Below are positions 1 through 8,122 of a stretch of 64,000 bases of DNA, piece after piece. The position numbers and the translations under genes were made by a program. Origin of the DNA: Rufibacter roseus (GTDB taxonomy: Bacteria; Bacteroidota; Bacteroidia; Cytophagales; Hymenobacteraceae); assembly GCF_001647285.1 (NCBI RefSeq), contig NZ_LRML01000005.1, forward strand, positions 1-64,000, given 5' to 3'. Positions within the stretch are counted from its first letter, which is position 1. Every line of letters starts with the position of its first letter. Under the pieces are notes generated by a model. It worked only from the letters and a program-made list of their open reading frames with translations. It did no database searches and was not told the DNA's origin.

Positions 1-11
1 ACAGCTACCGC

Positions 12-47
12 GTTTTAAGCCTCTTTTCCGGAAATCGGCGCCAAAAC
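12..47. repeat. Family A palindrome, copy 1
   Basis: A 36-nt imperfect palindrome runs from GTTTT to AAAAC with a short A/T-rich centre. It lies beyond the 3' end of the DUF2480 gene. The right arm is more diverged than the left. Confidence 0.75.
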
Positions 48-66
48 ACACCCTCTCCATATGCAA

Positions 67-101
67 GAAGGGGAGGCAAGCTTTCGCCTGCCTCCCCTTC
101 C
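67..101 (-). terminator. Hairpin terminator after the DUF2480 gene
   Basis: A 12-bp perfect stem (GAAGGGGAGGCA / TGCCTCCCCTTC) with a 10-nt loop sits just past the minus-strand stop at 124. The U-tract is weak. Confidence 0.6.
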
Positions 102-123
102 TAATCTTTGATTGAATATTTGT

Positions 124-648
124 TTACGCTGTGGCTGCTTTATCCTTTGGCTTTTTATATATAGGTACAGTAGAACAAGGCTCTCCATACATTATACTGC
201 TCGCCACTGGTAAAAGCTTCTGCATAATTTCTACGTAAGCAAAGGTGGGTATTGGTATTTGCCCGCACCCTTTAATCACCAGTTTTGCGTCTTTATAGTC
301 TTCAGGGTTAATATTGGCAATGGCATCTTGCATTAATGCCTGTTCTAACGCCTCTAAATCTCCAAAAACGAAGCGATTCACGTAAGGCTGCATCTTACTT
401 GCTAATAACATATATGCCCATGTTGGCACAATGGCATCGGTGGAGCAGATAATGGCAACGTTCTTTCCTTCATACTGCGACCAGTCGTGCTCCTTTACAA
501 ACGCTCTAAAGTCTTTCTCTCTCAACATGAGCCCGTGAAAGAGATTATCTTTTATATCGTAGACTATTCTCTCCCCTGGGTGCAGGTACTCTTCCAAGTT
601 CAATGTAATAAGTCCGCTGTTGGCTACTCTGTTTACAAACTCTTCCAT
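124..648 (-). CDS. DUF2480 family protein
   Basis: A 174-residue soluble protein that I recognise as DUF2480, a Bacteroidota family of unknown function. Typical segments are visible: an N-terminal VNRVANSGLITLNLEEY, then LREKDFRAFV.EHDWSQYEGK, then CSTDAIVPTWAYMLL. There is no signal peptide or membrane segment. The ATG at 648 lies 4 nt after the tsaB stop, so the two genes should be co-transcribed from the tsaB promoter, with a hairpin at 67-101 ending the unit. The pairing with a tRNA-modification gene suggests a housekeeping role, but no function can be assigned. Confidence 0.85.
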   Translation of the reverse strand: MEEFVNRVANSGLITLNLEEYLHPGERIVYDIKDNLFHGLMLREKDFRAFVKEHDWSQYEGKNVAIICSTDAIVPTWAYMLLASKMQPYVNRFVFGDLEALEQALMQDAIANINPEDYKDAKLVIKGCGQIPIPTFAYVEIMQKLLPVASSIMYGEPCSTVPIYKKPKDKAATA

Positions 649-652
649 ATTC

Positions 653-1342
653 TTATTTGCCTGATGGCTTTGTGATATGCACTTCTTTTAAATAGAACGG
701 CTCATAGTAAGCCACATCTTCAAACTCTTTGTTTTGCCATTTATTCCAAGCCAGCTCGCCTATGGCTTTGGCTGTAGGCATAACATTATCTATATAGTAT
801 GCGTTCGGGTGGTCGGTTAGAATTTTTTGGGCTTTAGTGGCGCCACTTCCAAAAAAAATAACGGCCTGCTTTTCCAACTCCTCCGCAAAAGCGGCGGAAG
901 TTAAAATCCTAGGCTCCGTTGGGAGCACTACATTTAAATTCTCATCTACAAGACAGGTGTACACTTCGTCACGGCGCGCGTCTACCATAGGGCAGAACAA
1001 GAATTGCTGAGGATTAGGGGTAGCTGAAATTACCTGCTGGGCCATGGCTGCCAAGGTATCTACGGCTATGAGCGGCAAATCCAGAGAAAAGCAAAAGCCT
1101 TTTGCTGTTCCGGAACCAATTCGTAAGCCGGTGTAGGATCCTGGCCCACCTGAAACAGCCACCGCCGATATGTCTTCTATTGCCACCTTAGCATTGTCAA
1201 GCACCTGCTTCACCATTACGGTTATGTGCGAAGAATGCGACTTCTCCATCTGCAACTCTGCGTATGACTGCAGATGCTGGTCTTTATGCAAAGCCACTGA
1301 GCAAACCGTGGAGGATGTTTCTATAGATAAAATTAGCGCCAT
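653..1342 (-). CDS. tsaB: tRNA threonylcarbamoyladenosine biosynthesis protein TsaB
   Basis: A 229-residue TsaB (YeaZ) protein, a non-catalytic ASKHA-fold partner of TsaD in making t6A37 on ANN-decoding tRNAs. The N-terminal ILSIETSSTVCSVAL strand-turn and the SGGPGSYTGLRIG loop at about residues 64-76 are diagnostic. Length is normal for the family. A likely -7 box, TAGCTTTG on the minus strand at 1375-1382, lies about 33 nt upstream of the ATG. The DUF2480 gene follows after 4 nt. Confidence 0.95.
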   Translation of the reverse strand: MALILSIETSSTVCSVALHKDQHLQSYAELQMEKSHSSHITVMVKQVLDNAKVAIEDISAVAVSGGPGSYTGLRIGSGTAKGFCFSLDLPLIAVDTLAAMAQQVISATPNPQQFLFCPMVDARRDEVYTCLVDENLNVVLPTEPRILTSAAFAEELEKQAVIFFGSGATKAQKILTDHPNAYYIDNVMPTAKAIGELAWNKWQNKEFEDVAYYEPFYLKEVHITKPSGK

Positions 1343-1374
1343 GCTTTCAGGTACAGGTAATCAGCATTTTCACA

Positions 1375-1382
1375 CAAAGCTA
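1375..1382 (-). promoter_or_regulatory. Bacteroidota -7 box for tsaB
   Basis: The minus strand reads TAGCTTTG, matching TAnnTTTG, with a TTG 21 nt further upstream. It lies between the ctpA terminator and the tsaB start. Confidence 0.55.
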
Positions 1383-1394
1383 CGTTATTCTAAT

Positions 1395-1429
1395 GCAAAA
1401 GGGCAACTGCTGTGCAGTTGCCCTTTTGC
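1395..1429 (-). terminator. Terminator after the S41 protease gene
   Basis: A perfect 15-16-bp stem (GCAAAAGGGCAACTGC and its complement) with a very short loop. The stem ends in a T-rich flank in both directions. It lies 22 nt past the protease stop. Confidence 0.8.
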
Positions 1430-1450
1430 TCACTACTATATATAGGTATA

Positions 1451-3109
1451 CTACTTCTTAGCGCTAGCGCTCAACAGGCTGTTATACTTGGTTGTGTTGT
1501 TCAGCACCTCTACCGCAGCCAGAATATTTTTGTCATCATTGAAGGTAGCCTCTACCAGACCTTTCTGCAGGTAATAGCGTGAGGCAATCTCCTGCTCTAA
1601 CAACTCAACAATTTCAGGCTTGAAGCGCATGAGGTCATTGCCTTTGTTAGAGGCTACTTTCTTCTTTATTTGCTCAATCTCAGTCTTTATCTCCTCATAG
1701 TGTTTGTCTTCTTTGGCCTTTTTGAGCATGTTGTCTAACGTTTTCTCCACATCGGTAGAGTAAGAGATATCTTTCCCGTTCAAGAAAGTCACAAACTTTT
1801 GGTATTCGGCATCTGAAAGTTTAAAATCTTTAGCCGCCGGAATGCTAGGATTCTCCGCTTTGTACCTCGTGGCATAGTCAAAGAGATAGTTCTTCATCAT
1901 CAGCACCCTAATAATTTCCGGCATTTTCTTATTGTCAATTGCCAAGTCGGGGCTTATGCCACCGCCGTCATACACCACCCGCCCGTTAGCAGTCTTGAAA
2001 GCCACACGCAAAGAATCCGGAATCTTATTTAAAGAGCCGTCGGCATTGCGGTGGGCATAGTCAATTGCCTGAATACAGCGTCCGCTCGGGATGTAGTATT
2101 TGGCGGTAGTTACTTTCAATTGCGAGTTATAAGAAAGCGGACGCGTCATTTGAACCAAGCCTTTGCCAAAGGTTTTCTCGCCAATTAGTACTGCGCGGTC
2201 ATAGTCTTGCAAGGCGCCAGACACAATCTCTGCTGCCGAGGCACTGTTAGAGCTGGTCAAAACAGCCAAAGGCATTTGCACATCTAGCGGCTCGTCTAGC
2301 GCCTTGTACATTTTGTTCCAGTCAGAGACCTTGCTCTTGGTGCTCACTATGTCTTTTCCGCGGGGCAGGAACAGGTTGGAAATGTTCACCGCCTCGTTCA
2401 GCAATCCGCCTGGGTTATCACGCAGGTCAAGAATTACTTTCTGTGCTCCCATTTCCTTCAGCTTCGCTACAGCTGCCCGCACTTCACGGCCAGCCTCCAT
2501 GGTAAAGCCGCTCAATTGCAGGTACCCAATGTCTGAGGTGACCATGCCGTAATAAGGCACGTTAGGGATGTGAATGTTGGCACGGGTAACTTTAACCAGC
2601 ATGGGTTTGTCTACACCATAACGCTTAATCTCCAGTTCTACTACAGAACCTGCCTGGCCTTTCAAGAGCTTGCTCACTTCGCCATCATTTTTCTTGGCTA
2701 AGTCTACGCCGTCTATTTTCAGTATTTCGTCTCCAATCTGAATGCCTGCTTTCTCGGCTGGAGAGCCTTCATGCGGCAACGAAACAATAGTTCTGTCACC
2801 GCGCTTGCCCACCAAAGCACCAATACCACCGTAGTTGCCGGAGGTCATGGTGCGGAAATCTTCAATATCGTCTTCGGGAATGTAGTTGGTATATGGGTCC
2901 AGCGACTTGAGCATGGCGTCAATGCCCACGCGCACCATTTTAGAAGGAGCCACGTCATCTACGTAATAGGTGTTCACCTCTTTGAAGAGCGTAGCGAAAA
3001 TATCAAGGTTTTTGGCGATATCGAAGTAACGCTCTGAGCCCGAAGAGAAGGAGAAAAGGCCCCAAGATGCGCCTACCAACGCAAGACCGGCAATAGATTT
3101 CTTCAGCAT
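1451..3109 (-). CDS. C-terminal processing peptidase, S41 family (CtpA/Prc-like)
   Basis: A 552-residue periplasmic serine protease. Residues 1-22 form an uncleaved or signal-type hydrophobic segment. A PDZ domain covers roughly 90-175 and contains GSPAEKAGIQIGDEILKIDG. The S41 core covers about 190-360. The catalytic set is visible: Ser291 in NSASAAEIV, Lys316 in EKTFGKG, and Gln320; the 25-residue Ser-Lys spacing and the Gln four residues later match Prc. The C-terminal 180 residues are charged and helical. The family trims or degrades periplasmic proteins with exposed C-termini. The gene follows rnpA by 33 nt, so rpmH-rnpA-protease probably form one unit ending at the 1395-1429 hairpin. 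Confidence 0.93.
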   Translation of the reverse strand: MLKKSIAGLALVGASWGLFSFSSGSERYFDIAKNLDIFATLFKEVNTYYVDDVAPSKMVRVGIDAMLKSLDPYTNYIPEDDIEDFRTMTSGNYGGIGALVGKRGDRTIVSLPHEGSPAEKAGIQIGDEILKIDGVDLAKKNDGEVSKLLKGQAGSVVELEIKRYGVDKPMLVKVTRANIHIPNVPYYGMVTSDIGYLQLSGFTMEAGREVRAAVAKLKEMGAQKVILDLRDNPGGLLNEAVNISNLFLPRGKDIVSTKSKVSDWNKMYKALDEPLDVQMPLAVLTSSNSASAAEIVSGALQDYDRAVLIGEKTFGKGLVQMTRPLSYNSQLKVTTAKYYIPSGRCIQAIDYAHRNADGSLNKIPDSLRVAFKTANGRVVYDGGGISPDLAIDNKKMPEIIRVLMMKNYLFDYATRYKAENPSIPAAKDFKLSDAEYQKFVTFLNGKDISYSTDVEKTLDNMLKKAKEDKHYEEIKTEIEQIKKKVASNKGNDLMRFKPEIVELLEQEIASRYYLQKGLVEATFNDDKNILAAVEVLNNTTKYNSLLSASAKK

Positions 3110-3142
3110 ATCAGCAGTAATAAAAACAAAAAAGGGAGGAGA

Positions 3143-3553
3143 CTATTTAGTTAACAAACGCTCCAATCCTGAATTTAGTTTTTTACTGACAATATTGAAA
3201 GGATTTTTTTCTTTGCCGATGTATAAAATGGCAATAATCCACGTTCCGCCCTGGGTATTGAGCTGCGGAATGAGGTGTTTGTTCAAGCGGTACGCCTCAC
3301 GGATCTGGCGTTTGAGGCGGTTGCGGTCTACGGCTTTCTTGAAGTAGCGCTTAGAAACCGACACCAGCACTTGCACCGGAGGCTGGCTCTCTTGCGGCAA
3401 GTGAAGCGCCACAAAACGGAGCGGATATGAATTAAAAGAAGAACCCTCACGGAACAGCTGATCAATCAGCTTTTTGCTCCGTAAGCGTTCTTCTTTTTGA
3501 AATCTATGGGAAAGCGGTTGCTCTTCTGCAGAATGTTCAGTGAAGGTACCCAT
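3143..3553 (-). CDS. rnpA: Ribonuclease P protein component
   Basis: A 136-residue basic protein, the protein cofactor of RNase P that helps the catalytic RNA mature tRNA 5' ends. The signature RNRLKRQIREAYR is at about residues 79-91, preceded by a conserved VSVSKRYFKKAV strand-helix. The N-terminal ERLRSKKLIDQLF helix is typical. The ATG at 3553 lies 35 nt after the rpmH stop, the usual rpmH-rnpA order. Confidence 0.96.
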   Translation of the reverse strand: MGTFTEHSAEEQPLSHRFQKEERLRSKKLIDQLFREGSSFNSYPLRFVALHLPQESQPPVQVLVSVSKRYFKKAVDRNRLKRQIREAYRLNKHLIPQLNTQGGTWIIAILYIGKEKNPFNIVSKKLNSGLERLLTK

Positions 3554-3588
3554 TCGCGAGGCGCCTTGCAGCGAGCTACTCAGAAAAA

Positions 3589-3747
3589 TTAGGCTTTGTG
3601 TCTTCTCTCGTCAGAAACGGTCAGTTTATGACGGCCTTTAGCTCTTCTGCTAGCTAATACTCTTCTACCATTGGCAGTTTCCATTCTTGAGCGGAAACCA
3701 TGCTTATTTCTTCTTTTGCGTTGCGAAGGTTGGAATGTTCTTTTCAT
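3589..3747 (-). CDS. rpmH: 50S ribosomal protein L34
   Basis: A 52-residue protein read directly from the minus strand. It begins [19 protein letters not shown], continues [20 protein letters not shown], and ends DERRHKA. This is the classic L34 sequence, with the extra C-terminal segment common in Bacteroidota. It is the first gene of the rpmH-rnpA-protease unit and has a good -7/-33 promoter at 3776-3806. Confidence 0.97.
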   Translation of the reverse strand: MKRTFQPSQRKRRNKHGFRSRMETANGRRVLASRRAKGRHKLTVSDERRHKA

Positions 3748-3775
3748 CTTACACTAAACATTTTATTAAGGGTTG

Positions 3776-3806
3776 CAAAATTAGGAAATCAATTTTGATA
3801 AATCAA
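3776..3806 (-). promoter_or_regulatory. Promoter of rpmH-rnpA operon
   Basis: The minus strand carries TAATTTTG (3776-3783) as a -7 box and TTG (3804-3806) as a -33 box, separated by 20 nt. This is the standard Bacteroidota arrangement. The predicted start of transcription is about 20-25 nt before the rpmH ATG. Confidence 0.65.
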
Positions 3807-3892
3807 ACCCTGCTCCACATTTTAATTTGATTATTTGCACGTTACCCCATTCCGCTGAAAGCGAAGGTATACGTTTATTGATTACTAAAGGC

Positions 3893-3928
3893 GTTTTTAA
3901 CCAGTTTTTCTGAAAATAGGACGAAAAC
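3893..3928. repeat. Family A palindrome, copy 2
   Basis: A 36-nt copy from GTTTT to AAAAC in a head-to-head gap. Its arms are more degenerate than average. Confidence 0.7.
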
Positions 3929-4147
3929 AGAAGTAGCATTAAAATAGCTCTTTATATCTCAATCCAGCAGGAACAGGCCACAACTACTCCTATACGGCAG
4001 CTTATGTGAGACCATTGTCTACAGTAAAGAAACGTTGGCTTGAAACTGACTGACTCTTATTCACAGGCGCTGAGGATGCCAACGCAGCGGACATACCGCG
4101 AGCTGCCCCTACCAAATCTGACATGTGACGTTCCCTTATTTAATGTT

Positions 4148-4183
4148 GTTTTTAACCTGTTTTTCGGAAAAGAGGCCTAAAAC
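4148..4183. repeat. Family A palindrome, copy 3
   Basis: A 36-nt copy, 220 bp from copy 2 in the same divergent gap. It contains AACCTG and the partner AGGCCT arms. Confidence 0.78.
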
Positions 4184-4239
4184 GCTCTACCTTGCAGGTA
4201 ATTCTCGTTATACTAAAGAGACAGTAAAGACAGAGCGCC

Positions 4240-5964
4240 GTGCCACAGTATTATATCTCCTGCCAAAACCCGCTCTCGGGCTACCTGCAAATTAAGACAG
4301 TTATAGAAAACATCTCCGCCCCTGAGCTTTACCTTCAGCTGCCGGCTTGGCGCCCAGGGCGGTATGAACTACAGAACTTCGCACAGAAGCTGCAAGGCTT
4401 TAGGGTAACTGGCTCAGACGGCTCTCCGCTGACTTTCCGCAAGGTAACCAAAGACAGGTGGCAGGTTCAAACGCAAGACCACCAGAAAATAGAGGTTCAT
4501 TATAATTTTCATGCCCGCCAAATGGACGCCGGGGGTTCGTGGGTTGCTTCTGATTTTTTGTACGTGAACCCGGTCAACTGCTTATTGACCGCCGAAGGCC
4601 AGGAGCAGGAACCCTGCACCCTCTCCTTGGAAATTCCGGATGATTGGCAGATTGCCTGCGGCTTACCCGTAACAGACAAAGCTACGCTACGGGCGCTGAA
4701 CTATGACCATTTGGTAGATTCACCGTTTATAGCCAGTGCCACGCTGCAACATCAGGTGTTTGAAGAGCAGGGCATTCCGTTCCATATCTGGTTTCAAGGT
4801 GAATGCCAGCCTGATTGGGAGCAGGTTATTTCACATTTCAGGGCCTACACCCAAGAACAACTGGCCTTATTCCAGACTTTTCCGGTACCTGACTACCACT
4901 ACCTGAACATCATTCTACCCTACCCGCACTACCACGGGGTAGAGCACCTGAATTCTACGGTTATCACCTTGGGGCCAGGGGAACAGCTCATGTCACAGAA
5001 TTTATATAAAGAGCTACTGGGTGTGAGCTGCCATGAACTTTTTCACACGTGGAACATCAAGCAAATTCGGCCTGAGGAGATGCTGCCCTATGACTTTAGC
5101 CAGGAAAATTACTTCCGGACCGGCTATGTGGCCGAGGGCGTGACTACTTATTACGGTGATTACCTGTTGGCCCGTAGCGGCGTTTTCACGGCAGAGCAGT
5201 ATTTCCAAGAGCTGACCACCACCATCAAACGCCACGCAGTTGACCAAGGCGAACAGAATCTATCCGTAGCCGACTCTTCTTTTGACACTTGGTTAGACGG
5301 CTACAAGGCCAGTATTCCGGACCGGCGGGTGAGCATTTACCACAAAGGCTGTATTGCGGCGCTTGTGCTGGATCTGGAAATAAGACGTGCCACCCAAAAC
5401 AAAAAATCACTTGACGATGTCATGTGCCGAATGTGGCAGGAGTTTGGCCAAACCGGCATTGGCTATTCAGACCAAGATTACAAAATTATAGCCGAACAGA
5501 CGGCAGGCGTTTCTTTGGAAAAGTATTTTCAGGAGATGATTTTCGGTACTGCCCCTTTTGAGGAATGGCTAGCCCCGGCGCTGGAATATGTGGGATGCGC
5601 TTTGGAAAAACTTCCTGCCACCGCTGCACATGAGAGCCTTTTCGGGTTTAGGCTTAGTGCCGCCTCTACAGCATCCCCTACCGTTGGGTATATTTCCCCT
5701 AACTCACCGGCCGCCGCCGTACTCTCTGTGGAGGATGAGTTGATTGCACTAAACGGCCGAAAACTGGAGAACAACAACTTGCCGGGGCTGCTTTCTGACA
5801 AGAAAGAAGTAGAGATAACACTATTCCGGCAGCGCAAACTGCATACAGTAAAGCTTGTTACAAACGGTCCACTACACTTGCCACAGTACCGGGTCAGCAA
5901 AACCACATCGGCTACAGAAGAACAGAAGCAAAACTTTAAACTTTGGCTGAAGCAGGATTTTTAA
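4240..5964 (+). CDS. M61 family metallopeptidase (glycyl aminopeptidase type) with PDZ domain
   Basis: A 574-residue zinc peptidase of family M61. An all-beta N-terminal domain covers about 1-160. The thermolysin-like core carries the zinc motif H265-E-L-F-H269 (CHELFHTWNIKQIRP) and a third ligand, Glu299, in GYVAEGVTTYYGDYLL. A C-terminal PDZ-like domain covers about 475-555 (SLFGFRLS...VGYISPNSPAAAVLSVEDELIALNG, given in parts). Family members release N-terminal Gly or Ala. The reading frame opens with GTG at 4240 and no ATG is nearby. There is no obvious signal peptide, so a cytoplasmic location is possible. It stands alone, with family A copies on both sides. Confidence 0.9.
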   Translation: MPQYYISCQNPLSGYLQIKTVIENISAPELYLQLPAWRPGRYELQNFAQKLQGFRVTGSDGSPLTFRKVTKDRWQVQTQDHQKIEVHYNFHARQMDAGGSWVASDFLYVNPVNCLLTAEGQEQEPCTLSLEIPDDWQIACGLPVTDKATLRALNYDHLVDSPFIASATLQHQVFEEQGIPFHIWFQGECQPDWEQVISHFRAYTQEQLALFQTFPVPDYHYLNIILPYPHYHGVEHLNSTVITLGPGEQLMSQNLYKELLGVSCHELFHTWNIKQIRPEEMLPYDFSQENYFRTGYVAEGVTTYYGDYLLARSGVFTAEQYFQELTTTIKRHAVDQGEQNLSVADSSFDTWLDGYKASIPDRRVSIYHKGCIAALVLDLEIRRATQNKKSLDDVMCRMWQEFGQTGIGYSDQDYKIIAEQTAGVSLEKYFQEMIFGTAPFEEWLAPALEYVGCALEKLPATAAHESLFGFRLSAASTASPTVGYISPNSPAAAVLSVEDELIALNGRKLENNNLPGLLSDKKEVEITLFRQRKLHTVKLVTNGPLHLPQYRVSKTTSATEEQKQNFKLWLKQDF

Positions 5965-6019
5965 CTAGTACGGACTGGCCAAACCCTGCCCGTACTAGAA
6001 TCTGAGAATTTAGAAACTC

Positions 6020-6055
6020 GTTTTGGGTCTGTTTTCTGAAAAGTAGCCCCAAAAC
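6020..6055. repeat. Family A palindrome, copy 4
   Basis: A 36-nt copy, 56 nt past the M61 stop and 62 nt before the next start, in a tandem gap. Confidence 0.8.
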
Positions 6056-6116
6056 AGCTGCATGTGGCCTGATAGATTTCCCCGAACTTCTATAACTTGG
6101 GCAAAACTTGAATTGT

Positions 6117-7019
6117 ATGCGCTCCTCCTATCTTCTGTTACCCATCATTTTGTTGCTCATGGGCTGTACTGTATCTAAACCCATCAAAAACGACTTGGCT
6201 CCGCTTAGGGAACAAATAACCACAGAATTGAACAAAGAGGCAGGCACCTTTGCCGTGGCTTTTAAAGATTTGCAGACGGGGCAGGAACTGCTAATCAATG
6301 AGCATGAAACTTTTCACGCGGCCAGCACCATGAAAACGCCGGTACTCATTGAAGCTTACAAACAAGCCGCCGAGGGCGTATTTTCATTACAAGATAGTAT
6401 TTTGCTCAAGAATGAGTTCAAAAGCATTGTAGACGGCAGCGCTTACACCATTGGCGCCGAAGACGATAGTGAGCAGGAACTTTACGCTAACCTGGGCAAA
6501 AAATGGCCGCTCGCCGATGTGCTGTACAAAATGATCATACATAGCAGCAACCTGGGCACCAATCTGGTTATTGAAAAGCTAGACGCTAAAAAAGTCACCC
6601 AAACCATGCGTGACCTTGGTGCGAAAGACATTCAGGTGCTGCGCGGCGTGGAAGATGGCAAGGCATACGAACAGGGTCTTAACAACACTACCACCGCCTA
6701 TGACTTAATGCTGATTTTTGAAAAAATAGCAAAGGGAGAGGCTGCTAACGCAAAGGCTTCAGAAGAGATGGTTAAGATTTTACTGGACCAGAAACATAAA
6801 AACATTATCCCGGCCAATCTCCCGAAAGAAGTTAAAGTTGCCCACAAAACCGGCTGGATTACCGGCGTTCGCCATGATTCAGGAATCGTGTTCCTGCCCG
6901 ACGGCCGCAAATATGTGTTGGTGCTACTATCCAAGGGCCTGAAAGATGACAAAGCTGGCATCAGTGCTATGGCCAACGTTTCTGAAATAATTTACCAGTT
7001 TATGATGGCTAACCAATAA
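6117..7019 (+). CDS. Lipoprotein serine hydrolase of class A beta-lactamase fold (PF13354-like)
   Basis: A 300-residue protein. I start it at the ATG 6117 rather than the in-frame TTG at 6108, because that gives a clean lipobox LLMGC (Cys17). The nucleophile motif S70-T-M-K73 and the triad H-K244-T-G-W are present. The SDN loop reads S143-S-N. The region RGVED...EQGLNNTTTA replaces the normal omega loop and is about nine residues shorter than in TEM-type enzymes, so the general-base Glu could be 179 or 185. This looks like the 'serine hydrolase' group related to class A beta-lactamases. Beta-lactam hydrolysis is possible but not shown. The product is probably anchored in the periplasm. Confidence 0.82.
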   Translation: MRSSYLLLPIILLLMGCTVSKPIKNDLAPLREQITTELNKEAGTFAVAFKDLQTGQELLINEHETFHAASTMKTPVLIEAYKQAAEGVFSLQDSILLKNEFKSIVDGSAYTIGAEDDSEQELYANLGKKWPLADVLYKMIIHSSNLGTNLVIEKLDAKKVTQTMRDLGAKDIQVLRGVEDGKAYEQGLNNTTTAYDLMLIFEKIAKGEAANAKASEEMVKILLDQKHKNIIPANLPKEVKVAHKTGWITGVRHDSGIVFLPDGRKYVLVLLSKGLKDDKAGISAMANVSEIIYQFMMANQ

Positions 7020-7053
7020 GCCATCATGAAACCGCCTTTACAAAAACCATTGA

Positions 7054-7232
7054 TGGCGCAAGCGTCCGCTTGTGTCCGCACGCTTATCTGATGTTAAAAC
7101 TCTGAAATTACTCTTGTTCTGGCAACCGCAGTTTTAGTTGTTGGTGAGAACACACAACAACGGCAGAGGACAAAGCTGGCGCAGTCGATAATCTTTTGCA
7201 ATGCTTACGGACACAAGCGTCTGCTTGCGCCA
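7054..7232. repeat. Family G element with 25-nt inverted arms
   Basis: The left arm 7054-7078 (TGGCGCAAGC...GCTTGTGTCCG) and right arm 7208-7232 are inverted copies differing at only a few central positions. They enclose about 130 bp that includes a family C unit. The structure resembles a small non-autonomous element, but no target-site duplication is obvious. Confidence 0.65.
7133..7195. repeat. Family C repeat (TTGTTGGTG...), copy 1
   Basis: TTGTTGGTGAGAACACACAA and the following CGGCAGAGGACAAAGC align along about 60 nt with 49813-49880. The core is palindromic (TTGTTGGTG / CACACAACAA). Confidence 0.6.
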
Positions 7233-7265
7233 GTATAAAAGATCAATACATGTAAAGTATAACCT

Positions 7266-7301
7266 GTTTTCGGCCTATTTTTGAGAATAGAGCCTGAAAA
7301 C
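7266..7301. repeat. Family A palindrome, copy 5
   Basis: A 36-nt copy with CTG/CAG outer flanks, in a tail-to-tail gap beside the 7322-7347 hairpin. Confidence 0.8.
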
Positions 7302-7321
7302 AGTACACTATCTAAAACAGA

Positions 7322-7347
7322 AAAGGCAGCCTTACGGGGCTGCCTTT
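7322..7347. terminator. Bidirectional terminator
   Basis: A 10-bp stem AAAGGCAGCC / GGCTGCCTTT between convergent genes, flanked by A and T runs. Confidence 0.7.
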
Positions 7348-7371
7348 CTAATTATCAAATAGGAGTTGATT

Positions 7372-7656
7372 TTATTTACCTCTGTCTGATTGGTTATCGC
7401 TTGGGTTGCTACGCGGGCGGTCGCCGCCATCGCCGTAGGCCGCATTTACACCTTCACGGTTGCGGTTACCGCCTCTTGAGAGATTGTCTTCGCTCTGAAT
7501 ACTGGTACCGTTGCTGTTGGTGAAATACTTGCTTTCTGGGTCAGTTTGGGTAGGGGGCACCAAGGAGTTGGGGTCAGTGTTATCCTGAAAGCCGCCTTTT
7601 TTCTTAGTTTCCTCGTTTTGACCTTTCTGGTTTCTATCATTTGTGCTTGCGCTCAT
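7372..7656 (-). CDS. Small hydrophilic, probably disordered protein
   Basis: A 94-residue protein rich in Asn, Asp, Gly, Ser, Arg and Gln, with no hydrophobic core and no recognisable domain. It should be intrinsically disordered. Unusually for this lineage the start is preceded by a Shine-Dalgarno-like AAAAGGAGGA about 10 nt before the ATG at 7656, which supports translation. A 72-nt gap separates it from the membrane protein gene upstream on the same strand. I cannot assign a function; stress-related hydrophilic proteins of similar composition are known, but that is only an analogy. Confidence 0.65.
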   Translation of the reverse strand: MSASTNDRNQKGQNEETKKKGGFQDNTDPNSLVPPTQTDPESKYFTNSNGTSIQSEDNLSRGGNRNREGVNAAYGDGGDRPRSNPSDNQSDRGK

Positions 7657-7728
7657 ATCTATATCCTCCTTTTAAATTTACGTGATATAAGACTATACGG
7701 GCAATTGGGGCAAAAGTATACTGTTTTC

Positions 7729-8061
7729 TTAACTAAAGGCCAGCAACAACACCACCAGCAGCGTGGGCAAAGACAGGTAAAACCAGAACATAACGTGCCG
7801 CCGGTACTCGCGGGGCACCTGAGAACTTGCAATGAGTAAAGCAGATACTACTATGGCAATGTAGGCCAGGGTAAAGTACATCACCTTGTTCCAGCTCCGG
7901 ACAATGGTTCCGCCTTCCTCCTCTAACTTAGGATCTGTAGGCACTAGCCAGGTAGACAATACGTAGTACACCGCCAGCTCCAGCGCCAGGAAAATGATGG
8001 CACCAATAAACATTGCCAGCGCCGTTTCTTTGGTTTTCTGCATAAAGAAGAAATAATCCAT
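7729..8061 (-). CDS. Small integral membrane protein
   Basis: A 110-residue protein with three hydrophobic segments at about 16-36, 61-80 and 91-108. Two charged loops (DPKLEEEGG and SSQVPREYRRH) lie between them. No family is recognised. It reads on the minus strand toward the disordered-protein gene and may share its transcript. Confidence 0.7.
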   Translation of the reverse strand: MDYFFFMQKTKETALAMFIGAIIFLALELAVYYVLSTWLVPTDPKLEEEGGTIVRSWNKVMYFTLAYIAIVVSALLIASSQVPREYRRHVMFWFYLSLPTLLVVLLLAFS

Positions 8062-8122
8062 TTAAAGGTACATAATTCCCGCTTGCCACTTTATTTTTCC
8101 GGCTTCAGAAAAGATACATAGA

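Larger units (their letters stand above)
3748..4239. other. Divergent intergenic gap, 492 bp
   Basis: This gap separates rpmH (minus) from the M61 peptidase (plus). It holds the rpmH promoter and two family A palindromes (3893-3928 and 4148-4183). I see no further open reading frame and no clear plus-strand promoter. Confidence 0.7.
7020..7371. other. Convergent intergenic gap rich in repeats, 352 bp
   Basis: It contains the inverted arms of family G (7054-7232) enclosing a family C element (7133-7195), a family A palindrome (7266-7301) and a bidirectional terminator (7322-7347). No coding potential is seen. Confidence 0.7.

Noticed and set aside
3748-4239. A small RNA or gene in the rpmH / M61 gap
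   Set aside because: Only the rpmH promoter and two palindromes are supported; no other hairpin-plus-promoter unit is visible.
6108-6116. TTG start for the serine hydrolase
   Set aside because: ATG 6117 gives a proper lipobox at a normal distance; the TTG adds only three residues.
6117-7019. Antibiotic-resistance beta-lactamase gene
   Set aside because: The short omega loop and unclear catalytic Glu place it with related serine hydrolases; activity cannot be claimed.
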